DNA from: Rhodoferax sediminis
GTDB lineage: Bacteria > Pseudomonadota > Gammaproteobacteria > Burkholderiales > Burkholderiaceae_C
Assembly (NCBI RefSeq): GCF_006970865.1
Contig: NZ_CP035503.1
Span: 3,051,001-3,115,000 of the forward strand
Direction of reading: 5' to 3'
Length of the DNA: 64,000 bases
This document shows positions 39,705 to 48,959 of the stretch, one piece after another; positions within the stretch are counted from its first letter, which is position 1, and the number at the start of each line of letters is the position of its first letter. A model generated the notes under the pieces. The model saw only the letters and a program-made list of their open reading frames with translations, ran no database searches and was not told where the DNA came from. The position numbers were made by a program, and so were the translations under genes.

Positions 39705-40679
39705 ATGAAGACTGCTAGCTACGTTGTCGTACGCCTGCTCCAGGCGCTGGCCCTGGTGCTTGCGGTCGTGGTGCTGAATTTCGTGCTGGTGCACGCCGCC
39801 CCTGGCGACCCGGTGGAAACCATCGCCGGCGCCAGCGGCGGTATGTCGACCGAGCTGATGGCGCAGCTGCGCACGCAGTACGGCCTGGACAAGTCGCTTC
39901 CGGTGCAGCTGGGCGTCTATCTTGGCAAAGTGATTCACGGGGATCTCGGCTACTCATACTTCTTCAATCTTCCGGTCTCGCAGATGATCCTCGAGCGGGT
40001 GCCGGCCACACTGCTGCTGGTACTCTCTTCTGTGGTCTGTGCATTCATATTCGGCACGGCACTCGGGGTGCTGTCATCGCGCAAGCCGAACGGGGTTCTC
40101 TCGCAGTTCATCACAGTGCTGTCGATGGTCGGCTTCGCGGCGCCGGTGTTCTGGACAGGGATCATGCTGGTGATCCTCTTCGCATCGGTCTTTCCGATCC
40201 TGCCGGTCTCCGGCATGCGCTCAATCGATTCGAGCGGCGGCGGTTTCCAGGACGTGTTGGATGTGCTTTACCACCTGGTCCTACCCATGGCGACGCTCGC
40301 CTTGGTCTACCTGGCGCAATACAGCCGACTGGCGCGCTCGTCGATGCTGGACGTTCTCGGTTCCGACTTCATTCGCACCGCCCGCGCCAAGGGCCTGGCC
40401 GAACGAGTCGTGCTGTACAAGCACGCACTGCGCAATGCACTGATCCCGGTAGTCACGGTACTCGGGTTGCAGTTCGGCAACGTGCTTTCCGGTGCGATTC
40501 TGGTTGAGACCGTGTTCAACTGGCCTGGTTTGGGCCGGCTCGCGTTTGACTCGGTGCTTCGGCGCGACTACCCGACCATCCTCGGTTTGTTGTTGTTCTC
40601 ATCGATCGTCGTCGTCGTCATGAACCTTTTGACCGATCTGTGTTATCGGCTGATCGACCCGCGGATCAAGACATCATGA
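39705..40679 (+). CDS. peptide-type ABC transporter permease (DppB-like)
   Basis: A 324-residue DppB/OppB permease with six helices. The N-terminus VVRLLQALALVLAVVVLNF is typical, and the EAA loop is in FIRTARAKGLAERVVLYKHALRNALIPV. It forms the membrane channel with the next gene. It follows the binding protein by 27 bp and overlaps the next gene by 4 bp (ATGA). Confidence 0.92.
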   Translation: MKTASYVVVRLLQALALVLAVVVLNFVLVHAAPGDPVETIAGASGGMSTELMAQLRTQYGLDKSLPVQLGVYLGKVIHGDLGYSYFFNLPVSQMILERVPATLLLVLSSVVCAFIFGTALGVLSSRKPNGVLSQFITVLSMVGFAAPVFWTGIMLVILFASVFPILPVSGMRSIDSSGGGFQDVLDVLYHLVLPMATLALVYLAQYSRLARSSMLDVLGSDFIRTARAKGLAERVVLYKHALRNALIPVVTVLGLQFGNVLSGAILVETVFNWPGLGRLAFDSVLRRDYPTILGLLLFSSIVVVVMNLLTDLCYRLIDPRIKTS

Positions 40680-41578
40680 ATACCCCTCCGTTGACGGCTT
40701 CGGCCGGCGCCGCGCCCGAGCAGGCAGTCCCCAAAGTCGAACATCCTACCGTCGAGGCACTGCGCATGTTCGTGCGCAATCCGTCGGCGATCGTCGGTAT
40801 CGTGCTGTTCCTCTTCGTGCTCGTTGTATCGATCGCCGGGCCCTGGCTCTACCCTGCTGACCCGTTCGAGATCCGCGCGGCCCCGCTCACGCCACCCTTT
40901 ACCGCTGACGCCTGGCTGGGAAGCGACTACCTGGGTCGCGATGTGCTCACGACGCTGATCTACGGCGGCCGCGCGACCTTGCTGATCGGTGCATTCGCGG
41001 CACTGCTCTCCGTCGTGATCGGTATCACGCTCGGCGCGTTCTCGGGCTATTACGGCGGAAAAGTCGACGCCGTGCTGATGCGTATCACCGAGTTTTTCCA
41101 GGTACTGCCGGCGTTGTTGTTCGCGATGGTGGTAGTGACACTGTTTTCTCCGACACTGGTGACGGTTACGATCGCCATCGGCATCGTCAGCTGGACCGGC
41201 ACCGCACGCCTGACCCGCGCCGAGTTCCTCAAGTACCGCGGCCTTGAGTTCGTACGTGCCGAACGTGCCATCGGCGCGCGCAACTCGCGCATCATCTGGA
41301 AGGTGATTCTGCCCAATGCGCTTCCACCATTGATTGTCTCGGCGGCCCTGGCGATTGGTGCCGCGATCCTGTTTGCAGCAGGTCTGTCGTTCCTGGGCTT
41401 GGGCGACCCGAACGAGATGAGCTGGGGCCTGATGATTGGCTCGAGCCGCCAGTATGTGTTGTCGTGCTGGTGGGCCGTGACCTTTCCAGGTGCAGCGATT
41501 TTCGTCACCGTATTGGCCATCAGCCTGATCGGTGATGGCCTGAACGATGCTCTCAATCCGAAACTGAGGGAGCGCTAA
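40676..41578 (+). CDS. peptide-type ABC transporter permease (DppC-like)
   Basis: A 300-residue DppC/OppC permease. It has the GSDYLGRDVLTTLIYGGRATLLIG segment that marks the family and an EAA loop in YVRAE-like FVRAERAIGARNSRIIWKVILPNALPP. The ATG at 40676 overlaps the upstream stop. It forms the heterodimeric channel with the DppB-like protein. Confidence 0.92.
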   Translation: MNTPPLTASAGAAPEQAVPKVEHPTVEALRMFVRNPSAIVGIVLFLFVLVVSIAGPWLYPADPFEIRAAPLTPPFTADAWLGSDYLGRDVLTTLIYGGRATLLIGAFAALLSVVIGITLGAFSGYYGGKVDAVLMRITEFFQVLPALLFAMVVVTLFSPTLVTVTIAIGIVSWTGTARLTRAEFLKYRGLEFVRAERAIGARNSRIIWKVILPNALPPLIVSAALAIGAAILFAAGLSFLGLGDPNEMSWGLMIGSSRQYVLSCWWAVTFPGAAIFVTVLAISLIGDGLNDALNPKLRER

Positions 41579-42612
41579 TGAGCACCACTGCACCACTGCT
41601 TCAGGTCGAAGACCTGCGCGTGGAATTCAAGACGCGTCGGGGCAAGGCCCTCGTGCTTAACGGCGTCGACTTTCAGATCCGCGGCGGCGAAACATTGTGC
41701 GTTGTCGGCGAATCGGGCTGCGGCAAAAGCATGACGGCGCTCGCATTGCTGCGCCTGATCCCGTCGCCACCCGGGCGAATCAGCGGCGGGCGCGTGCTTT
41801 TTCAGGGTGAGGATCTGGTGCAAGCGGACGAAGCTCGCATGCATAAAGTTCGCGGCAACCGGATTTCGATGATTTTCCAGGAGCCCATGACGTCGCTGAA
41901 CCCGGTGTTCAAAGTCGGCGATCAGATTGGGGAGTCCTTGCGATTGCACGCGGGGCTCGACGCCGCCGCGGCGCGCGCACGTACGATCGAGATGCTGCAG
42001 CAGGTCGGCATCCCTGCGCCCGAGCGGCGGGTCGACGAGTATCCGCACCAGCTGTCGGGTGGCATGCGCCAGCGCGTGATGATCGCGATGGCGTTGGCCT
42101 GCCGGCCCGATATCCTGATCGCTGACGAGCCGACCACGGCGCTCGACGTCACGGTGCAGGCTCAGATCTTCGACCTGCTGCGCGACCTGCAACGCGAAAA
42201 AGGCACGGCCATCCTGCTGATCACACATGACATGGGCGCTGTTGCCGAAATGGCCGATCGGGTGATGGTGATGTACGCGGGCCGTGTGATCGAACAGGGG
42301 ACCACGGAGCAGGTGCTGTCGCACCCGGGTCATCCCTATACCCAGGGCCTGATCGATTGCCTGCCCGAGCTCGGCAGCAGCCTCCAGCACGAGCGTGCCG
42401 AACTCGCCGAAATTAGGGGCGTCGTGCCCTCCATCTGGGAGCTGGGCAGCGGCTGCGCGTTTCGCGAGCGCTGCCCCCATGCCATGGCACGCTGCGCAGA
42501 ACAGGTGCCCCCGATGTTTGCGACCGGCGAGCACGGCGCGCTCGCAACGGGCGATGGCACCCACCGTGCGGCCTGCTGGCTGCATGCGCAAGACCAGATG
42601 GTGGCCGCATGA
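41578..42612 (+). CDS. peptide-type ABC transporter ATPase (DppD-like)
   Basis: A 344-residue ABC ATPase. Walker A is GESGCGKSM, signature LSGGMRQR, Walker [12 protein letters not shown], and the C-terminal oligopeptide extension has the [15 protein letters not shown] cysteine motif that holds an iron-sulfur cluster in some relatives. The ATG shares one base with the upstream stop. It is one of two ATPases of the importer. Confidence 0.93.
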   Translation: MSTTAPLLQVEDLRVEFKTRRGKALVLNGVDFQIRGGETLCVVGESGCGKSMTALALLRLIPSPPGRISGGRVLFQGEDLVQADEARMHKVRGNRISMIFQEPMTSLNPVFKVGDQIGESLRLHAGLDAAAARARTIEMLQQVGIPAPERRVDEYPHQLSGGMRQRVMIAMALACRPDILIADEPTTALDVTVQAQIFDLLRDLQREKGTAILLITHDMGAVAEMADRVMVMYAGRVIEQGTTEQVLSHPGHPYTQGLIDCLPELGSSLQHERAELAEIRGVVPSIWELGSGCAFRERCPHAMARCAEQVPPMFATGEHGALATGDGTHRAACWLHAQDQMVAA

Positions 42613-43679
42613 GGACGATGGCAAGCCCTATTGAACAAGTAGCGCCTACTGCTTTGGCCTCGTCGAATACGCTCCTGTCAGTGCGCGACCTGCACGTGCA
42701 CTTTCCGCGCGCCAAATCGGGATGGTTTCAGCCGCCCGAGGTGGTCAAGGCCGTCGATGGCGTCTCCTTCGATGTCACGCGCGGCACGACGCTGGCGATC
42801 GTCGGCGAATCGGGCTCCGGCAAGACCACCACAGCGCTCGCGGTGATGCGCCTGTCACCGGTCACGTCCGGCCACATCCAGCTTGGCGACACCGACCTCG
42901 GCGCGCTTGAAGGCGAAGCGCTGCGCCAGGCGCGCACGCGGCTGCAGATCATTTTCCAGGACCCATTCTCGTCGCTGAACCCGCGCGAGCGCGCCGGCGC
43001 CGCAGTGCGCGCCCCACTTGACCTGATGCAAGTAGGCACGCCGGCACAGCGCACCGAGCGAGTCGCTGAACTATTCAAAGCGGTTGGTCTGCGGCCTGAG
43101 CAGCAGCACCTGTTTCCACACCAGTTCTCGGGTGGACAGCGCCAGCGCATCAACATCGCAAGGGCGTTGGCCACCAATCCCGAACTGGTCGTCTGCGATG
43201 AGCCCGTGTCCGCGCTGGACATCGCAATCCGCGCCCAAATCCTGAACTTGCTGGCAAGGCTGCAGCGCGAGCTCGGTTTGACCTACCTTTTCATCTCTCA
43301 TGACATGGCGGTGGTTGAGCACATCTGCGACGACATCGCAGTCATGTACCTGGGCCAGATCGTCGAGCGCGGGCCGCGCAAGGCCTTCTTCGCGAACCCA
43401 CTGCACCCGTACAGCGTGGCGCTGATGTCCGCGGTGCCCACGGTCCATGGCGGGCGCAAGCACGCCGCCCAGAGAATCAAGCTCAGCGGCGACCCGCCGA
43501 GCCCGATCAACCCCCCAGCTGGCTGCCGCTTCGCCGGCCGTTGTCCGATGGCTGAGCCGGCCTGCGTGGCCGAACTGCCCCCGCTACGTGAAGTGGTACC
43601 GGGCCACTGGGTGCGCTGTCGGCGTGTCGACATCGTCGACGGACTGCCGCGAGCGCCACTTCAGATGCCGACAGCCTGA
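42609..43679 (+). CDS. peptide-type ABC transporter ATPase (DppF-like)
   Basis: A 356-residue second ATPase. It has Walker A GESGSGKTT, signature FSGGQRQR, Walker B VVCDEPVSALD and the C-terminal GCRFAGRCPMAEPAC motif. It overlaps the DppD-like gene by 4 bp. With the four genes upstream it completes a full Dpp-type importer. Confidence 0.93.
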   Translation: MRTMASPIEQVAPTALASSNTLLSVRDLHVHFPRAKSGWFQPPEVVKAVDGVSFDVTRGTTLAIVGESGSGKTTTALAVMRLSPVTSGHIQLGDTDLGALEGEALRQARTRLQIIFQDPFSSLNPRERAGAAVRAPLDLMQVGTPAQRTERVAELFKAVGLRPEQQHLFPHQFSGGQRQRINIARALATNPELVVCDEPVSALDIAIRAQILNLLARLQRELGLTYLFISHDMAVVEHICDDIAVMYLGQIVERGPRKAFFANPLHPYSVALMSAVPTVHGGRKHAAQRIKLSGDPPSPINPPAGCRFAGRCPMAEPACVAELPPLREVVPGHWVRCRRVDIVDGLPRAPLQMPTA

Positions 43680-43703
43680 TTACTAGTTTTCCCCGACACC
43701 ATC

Positions 43704-45362
43704 ATGACCCACACGACTGTTTATTCGGCCCGCAAGATCATCACCATGAACCCAATGCAGCCCGAGGCTACGCACGTGGCCGTGCGCGACGGGCGCATCC
43801 TCGCGGTCGGTGACCTCGAACGCATGCAGGCCTGGGGCGCGTACACGCTCGACGAACGCTTCGCCGACAAGGTACTGATGCCCGGACTTGTCGAAGGCCA
43901 TTCACATCTAATGGCCGGAGGTCTTTGGCTATTTCCTTTTGTCGGCTTTCATGCCCGCACCGCACCGGATGGCAAGGTCTGGTCCGGCTGCCATAACTTC
44001 GACGAGGTCGTCGCGAGACTCATCGAACTCGAGGCGCAGATCGACGACCCGGCCAAGCCGCTGCTCGCATGGGGGTTCGATCCAATCTTCTTCGGCGCAG
44101 AGCGTATGACGGTGCATCACCTCGATCGCGTTTCGGCAACGCGTCCGGTCGTGATTCTGCACGCGAGTCAGCACCTGATGAACGTGAACTCCGCGGCAAT
44201 GGCCGCCGTTGGCATCACGCGCGAAACCGAGGTGGAAGGTATCGCACGGTTCGACAACGGTGAACCCACTGGCGAACTACAGGAGTTTGCCGCGATGTTC
44301 CCGATCGCGCGCCTGACTGGCAACATTTTCCGGATCGCCGGCACCACTGAACAAGGCTTGAGATTGTTCGGCCAGGTCGCGCAGCTCGCCGGCGTGACAA
44401 CCGCGACCGACCTGGTCAACGATCTGTCAGACAACAACGTAGAGGTGCTGCAAAAAGTCACTGCAGAAGCCGATTTCCCGGTACGGCTGGTGCCTGCCTA
44501 CATCGGGCTCGACGGTTCGACGTCGCGCGAAGCGGGCGCTGCACGCGTGCGCAGTCGCGTCGCCACGAATACCGACAAGCTGCACTTTGGCCTGGTCAAA
44601 ATCGTCACCGACGGCTCGATTCAGGGTTTTACCGCACGCGTGCGCTGGCCTGGCTATTTCAATGGTCACGACAACGGCATCTGGATCCAGCCACCGGCTG
44701 AACTGAAAGCGACGATCGCGCACTTCCATGCTGCCGGCTTCCAGTTGCATATCCACACCAATGGCGACGAGGCCACCGAGCTCGCGATTGACGGCATCGA
44801 GGAGGCTCTGGCAACACATCCGCGCGCCGACCACCGCCACACGCTGCAGCATTGCCAGATGGCCGACGCCGCGCAGTTCCGTCGCATGGCGCGCCTGGGC
44901 ATTTGCGCTAATCTGTTCGCCAACCATATCTACTACTGGGGAGATGCACACCACGCGCTGACGATGGGTCCGGATCGTGCCGAGCGCATGGATGCATGCG
45001 CCACCGCGCTGGAACACGGCGTGCCGCTGGCGATCCACTCCGACGCGCCGATCACGCCACTCGGGCCGCTCTTCACGGCGTGGTGCGCGGTCAACCGGCT
45101 CACATCATCAAGTCGTGTCCTCGGAGCGAGCGAGCGCATCAGCGTGGCGGACGCGTTGCAGGCAATCACACTCGGCGCCGCGTTCACGCTCGGGTTGGAC
45201 GATCGCATCGGTTCGATCGAAGTACGCAAATTCGCCGACTTCTGCGTGCTCGATGAAGACCCGCTGGCCGTGGTTCCCGAGGCACTCAAGGATCTGCGCA
45301 TTGCCGGTACGGTACTTGGCGGCCGTGTGCTGGAATTGCCGGGCAGTACGCCCGGAAAATGA
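43704..45362 (+). CDS. YtcJ-like amidohydrolase (Amidohydro_3)
   Basis: A 552-residue metal-dependent hydrolase. The HxH metal pair is in LVEGHSHLMAGG; later ligands lie in QLHIHTNGDEA, DHRHTLQHCQ and IHSDAPITPLGPL. The family cleaves amide or imide bonds, for instance in N-substituted formamides. It directly follows the Dpp-type importer (24 bp) and is coupled to a CobW GTPase. It probably hydrolyses the imported solute in the cytosol. A taurine amide is a guess from context. Confidence 0.85.
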   Translation: MTHTTVYSARKIITMNPMQPEATHVAVRDGRILAVGDLERMQAWGAYTLDERFADKVLMPGLVEGHSHLMAGGLWLFPFVGFHARTAPDGKVWSGCHNFDEVVARLIELEAQIDDPAKPLLAWGFDPIFFGAERMTVHHLDRVSATRPVVILHASQHLMNVNSAAMAAVGITRETEVEGIARFDNGEPTGELQEFAAMFPIARLTGNIFRIAGTTEQGLRLFGQVAQLAGVTTATDLVNDLSDNNVEVLQKVTAEADFPVRLVPAYIGLDGSTSREAGAARVRSRVATNTDKLHFGLVKIVTDGSIQGFTARVRWPGYFNGHDNGIWIQPPAELKATIAHFHAAGFQLHIHTNGDEATELAIDGIEEALATHPRADHRHTLQHCQMADAAQFRRMARLGICANLFANHIYYWGDAHHALTMGPDRAERMDACATALEHGVPLAIHSDAPITPLGPLFTAWCAVNRLTSSSRVLGASERISVADALQAITLGAAFTLGLDDRIGSIEVRKFADFCVLDEDPLAVVPEALKDLRIAGTVLGGRVLELPGSTPGK

Positions 45363-46363
45363 TGACAGCCGTGCCGCCAGCGGCCCGACCGCGATTGCCG
45401 CTGACCGTCGTCGGCGGCTTTCTCGGCGCCGGCAAGACGACACTGCTGAACCGGCTGCTGTGCCAGTCGCAAGGTCGCCGCCTGGCGGTGCTGGTCAACG
45501 ATTTCGGCGCGCTCAACATCGACGCCGAGTTGGTAGCTTCGAGTGCCGGCGACACTTTCGCACTGACCAATGGTTGCGTCTGCTGTTCGATCGGCGACGA
45601 CCTGACGGCGGCGCTGATCGCCGTGATCGAGTCGCCGATGCCGTTCGACGCGGTCGTGATCGAAGCCAGCGGCGTCTCCGACCCATGGCGGATCGCGCAA
45701 GTGGCACTAGTCGACCCCGGGCTCAGCCTGGACGGCGTGATCGTGCTGGTGGATGCGAGCGCCGCGCTGGCGCAGTCGCGCGCCCCCTTGCTGGCCGACA
45801 CGCTGGAGCGTCAGCTGAAGGCGGCCGACCTGATCGTCGTCAATCACTGCGACCGCGCGGCGGATGACGAGCGCGCCCGCGTGCGTGACTGGATCGCCTC
45901 GGTCGCCGGCGCCACGCCGCAGTTCGAGACCACCCAGGCGCAGGTGCCGCTGCCGATGCTCAGCGGCCTGGCGCTGCCCGACATGCAGCTGGCGCCGGCA
46001 TCTGAGCCAGCGCACCGTGATCCGCACGGGCACGCCGATGGTGCGCACGAACACGAGCATGATGACCCGGCCCATGGCGCGTTGTTCGACACCTGGTCGT
46101 GCCGCCCCGCGCGGGTGTTCTCGAGCACGGCGCTGCGCGCCTGGCTGACCGAACCGCCGCCCGGCATCCTGCGGCTGAAAGGCGTGCTGCGCACCGGGAC
46201 GCAGGACAGCGACAGCACATGGTCGGAGCTGCAGTTCGCCGGCCGCCACGGCACGCTGCGCACGGTCCCCGCTCCCGCAGCGGGCCCGGCGCTGGTGGCG
46301 ATTGGCTTGCGCGGGCGGCTGCCGATGGCGGCGCTGTCGGCACTGTTCGACGCGCCCGGCTGA
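45359..46363 (+). CDS. CobW/COG0523-family GTPase, putative metallochaperone
   Basis: A 334-residue G3E GTPase. Walker A is GGFLGAGKTT, the metal-binding CxCC is in TNGCVCCSI, and a His/Asp-rich loop (HRDPHGHADGAHEHEHDD) lies at about residues 218-236. The base-recognition motif reads NHCD rather than NKxD. Relatives deliver zinc or cobalt to client enzymes. Its start overlaps the amidohydrolase stop (ATGA), so that metalloenzyme is the likely client. Confidence 0.87.
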   Translation: MMTAVPPAARPRLPLTVVGGFLGAGKTTLLNRLLCQSQGRRLAVLVNDFGALNIDAELVASSAGDTFALTNGCVCCSIGDDLTAALIAVIESPMPFDAVVIEASGVSDPWRIAQVALVDPGLSLDGVIVLVDASAALAQSRAPLLADTLERQLKAADLIVVNHCDRAADDERARVRDWIASVAGATPQFETTQAQVPLPMLSGLALPDMQLAPASEPAHRDPHGHADGAHEHEHDDPAHGALFDTWSCRPARVFSSTALRAWLTEPPPGILRLKGVLRTGTQDSDSTWSELQFAGRHGTLRTVPAPAAGPALVAIGLRGRLPMAALSALFDAPG

Positions 46364-46394
46364 AGCACTGCGCCGCCGCGGTCATTCCCGCGGA

Positions 46395-47162
46395 TCACTT
46401 CATAACCAGCCCACCATCGACAAACAGGGTTTGCCCAGTCATGAAGCGGCTCCAATCCGATGCCAGAAACAAGACAGGACCGGCCACATCCTCGGGCGTG
46501 GCAATCCGGCGCAAAGGCGTCTGGGCCGTGATCATGTCTTTGACCTCCTCCTTAGTCTGACGGCTCGCTGCCGTGGGATAGACCAGTCCGGGCGCCACAC
46601 TGTTGACGCGAATTCCCAAGGGGCCAAGCTCGGCCGCCAGGTTGCGGCCGAACCCAATCAGTGCAGATTTGGCAGTCGTGTAATCGTGATAGGGCACGGA
46701 GGGGCGTTCAACCAGATCGCTCACCATGTTGATGATGCTCCCCTGGCCGCGTTTTCTGAAATGGGGAAGGACGGCTTGGCAGACGTTGTAGGTCGAGCGC
46801 AGCGCGCCATCCAGCTGGCGTTGATAGTCGGCCCATGCCAGTTCCCAAAACATGGTCCGCTGATCCGGATCAAAGCTGTAGGCCGCGAAAGCATTGTTGA
46901 CCAGCACATCAATTTTCCCCGTCTCGACGAGCACCTGCTCCACCATGCTGCGCACCGCAGGCTCGGACGTGACGTCGGCCTGAATGGCCCAGGCATCGCC
47001 GCCCATCTGTTTGCAAGCATCGACCACGGTCGTGGCCGCGGCCGCATCTTGCAGATAATTGACAACAACCGTGGCGCCCTCCTGGGCAAAAGCCCGCGCA
47101 ATCGCAGCGCCAATACCCCGGCCGGCGCCCGTCACAAGAATGGTTTTGCCCTTGAATTCCAT
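46395..47162 (-). CDS. SDR oxidoreductase of the TPP-riboswitch operon
   Basis: A 255-residue classical SDR (FabG-like). The cofactor loop is VTGAGRGIGAAIARA, NNAFAAY replaces the common NNAG, the catalytic serine lies near NMVSDL, and Tyr-x3-Lys is YTTAKSAL. It is the last gene of the operon headed by the TPP riboswitch, 14 bp after the binding protein. In the model proposed here it would reduce the aldehyde released by the LuxC-like enzyme to an alcohol, or act on a related carbonyl. It converges on cobW. Confidence 0.85.
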   Translation of the reverse strand: MEFKGKTILVTGAGRGIGAAIARAFAQEGATVVVNYLQDAAAATTVVDACKQMGGDAWAIQADVTSEPAVRSMVEQVLVETGKIDVLVNNAFAAYSFDPDQRTMFWELAWADYQRQLDGALRSTYNVCQAVLPHFRKRGQGSIINMVSDLVERPSVPYHDYTTAKSALIGFGRNLAAELGPLGIRVNSVAPGLVYPTAASRQTKEEVKDMITAQTPLRRIATPEDVAGPVLFLASDWSRFMTGQTLFVDGGLVMK

Positions 47163-47176
47163 GGCGCCGGTCGTCC

Positions 47177-48175
47177 CTATTTCTGCGGCAACAGGTCTTG
47201 CCGAACGACGTCGGACACCTTGATGTCGCGTTGAATCAAACCCAGTTTCTGATAGGTGTTGGCAGCTTTCTGCAAAACTGCCATGTCAAAGGAGCCCAGG
47301 CCGCGGAGGTTTGTCGCGGCTGACACGCTCGACAGGTTGCGCAACTGGATCACTTCGCGGTTGATCGCCTGGTTCTTGCCATCGATCGCACGTTTGACGG
47401 CCAGCGCAGCTGCCTCGTCGGGGTTCTTGATCATCCAGGCAGCACTGTCGCGGTACGCTGCAAGAAAACGTTTTAAGAGATCTTTCTTGTTTTGGTACGT
47501 GTCTTCAGTGACCACAAAGATGTCGCTGGGAATATTCAGATAGTTCCGGACTTCGATGACATTGACGTCGCCCAACCCCTTTTGTTTGCCTACGAGCAAA
47601 CCGGTATCTGTCGCAGCAGTCGCATCCACTTGACCTTGAATCAGGGGGGCAAAATTCAGCAGACCTGTGACCACGATCGTGACATCTGTCTCGGTCAAAC
47701 CAGCTTGATGCAGCAGCACCAGCAGGTTTTGGCGAGTTCCGCTTGACAGGCTGTAGACACCAATTTTCTTGCCCTTCAGGTCTGCGGGTTTGGTGATGTT
47801 GCGGCTCTTGAGCGAGACCACATTGAAGACGTTTTGTGGATAGATGTCGTAAATCGCACGCAATTTTTCACCCTTGTCCAGGGCGGCAAAAAATGAACCC
47901 GGATCGGTAAAGGCCACCGTTGCCTGCCCCGTCAACATGTTTCGAATGGCATCGCCTCCTCCCGCACCCGGTACATAGGTCAGATCAAGCCCCCTGGCCT
48001 TGAAGAACCCCTTGTCTTGCTCAACCAGCAGATTGGTGATTTCTGTAATGGGCTGACTCCAGCCGGCGACGGTGATCTTGTCCACTTCATCGGCATGGCT
48101 GACGCTGGTCGCGCCCAGAGAAACCAGCGTCGTAACGACAAAAGCAAGCATGAATCGTGTGACGGACCGTTTCAT
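47177..48175 (-). CDS. NMT1/ThiY-like ABC substrate-binding protein
   Basis: A 332-residue periplasmic protein with a signal peptide (cleavage near SHA-DEV). The mature part reads ITVAGWSQPITEITNLLVEQDKGFFKARGLDLTYVPGAGGGDAIRNMLTG in layout, the NMT1/THI5 fold of SsuA, TauA and ThiY. Being under a TPP riboswitch, it more likely binds a thiamine precursor (pyrimidine or thiazole) than a sulfonate. An AAGGAA site precedes the ATG at 48175. Composition looks less GC-rich than neighbouring genes. Confidence 0.85.
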   Translation of the reverse strand: MKRSVTRFMLAFVVTTLVSLGATSVSHADEVDKITVAGWSQPITEITNLLVEQDKGFFKARGLDLTYVPGAGGGDAIRNMLTGQATVAFTDPGSFFAALDKGEKLRAIYDIYPQNVFNVVSLKSRNITKPADLKGKKIGVYSLSSGTRQNLLVLLHQAGLTETDVTIVVTGLLNFAPLIQGQVDATAATDTGLLVGKQKGLGDVNVIEVRNYLNIPSDIFVVTEDTYQNKKDLLKRFLAAYRDSAAWMIKNPDEAAALAVKRAIDGKNQAINREVIQLRNLSSVSAATNLRGLGSFDMAVLQKAANTYQKLGLIQRDIKVSDVVRQDLLPQK

Positions 48176-48179
48176 TTCT

Positions 48180-48959
48180 TTATTCCTTTTCTCTATATTT
48201 AAGATGCGGCGACAGCAATAGCCGTTCAATCGCAATCGCCATCTGATAAACCAATAGTCCCAACACAGTAATGATCAAGAGCACGGCGAACATGAGGGGG
48301 GTATCCATCATGCCCTGAGAAGCAATGATCAACGCCCCCAAACCTTTGCTGCCACCAATGAATTCCCCGACGACCGCGCCCACGAGGGCCAGCACGACGG
48401 CCACCCGGAATCCCGCCATGATGCCCGGCAATCCCGAGGGGATCTTCAAACGCAGCAGGGTTTGCAGGCGTGTCGCTCCCAACATCCGGAATAGCTCGTG
48501 TTTTTGAGGATCAACCTGTTGCAAACTGGTTAGCGTGTTTTCCATCAGCGGGAAAAAGCAGATCAGCGCCGTGATGACCACGGTCGATTTCATGCCAAAT
48601 CCAAACCAGACGATAAAGAGTGGCGCCAATGCCAATTTGGGGACCACCTGGCTGACGATCACATAGGGAAATAGAAGAGACCGCAAAAATTCGGACTCAC
48701 CCATCACAACCCCACACAGGAACCCGACCACACAACCAATCGTCAGGCCCAGAACCAGTTCGGTGCCCGTCTGCACCAGATGCGGCCAGTAATAACCCGT
48801 CTTGACGCCGCTCCAAAGCGCATGCACCACCGCAGACGGGGCCGGCAGCACCAGCGCCGACATGTTCGACAGGCGAGAAAACAACTCCCATCCCACTATC
48901 AGGCTGATGAAAAGCGCCCAGGCACAAATACGGCTCGTGTTGGCGCGGCTCATCTTCAT
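48180..48959 (-). CDS. ABC permease (ThiX/SsuC-like)
   Basis: A 259-residue permease with six helices. The EAA loop is FRMLGATRLQTLLRLKIPSGLPGIMAG. The ATG at 48959 overlaps the upstream ATPase stop; a second ATG at 48953 is possible. It forms the channel of the putative thiamine-precursor importer. Confidence 0.87.
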   Translation of the reverse strand: MKMSRANTSRICAWALFISLIVGWELFSRLSNMSALVLPAPSAVVHALWSGVKTGYYWPHLVQTGTELVLGLTIGCVVGFLCGVVMGESEFLRSLLFPYVIVSQVVPKLALAPLFIVWFGFGMKSTVVITALICFFPLMENTLTSLQQVDPQKHELFRMLGATRLQTLLRLKIPSGLPGIMAGFRVAVVLALVGAVVGEFIGGSKGLGALIIASQGMMDTPLMFAVLLIITVLGLLVYQMAIAIERLLLSPHLKYREKE

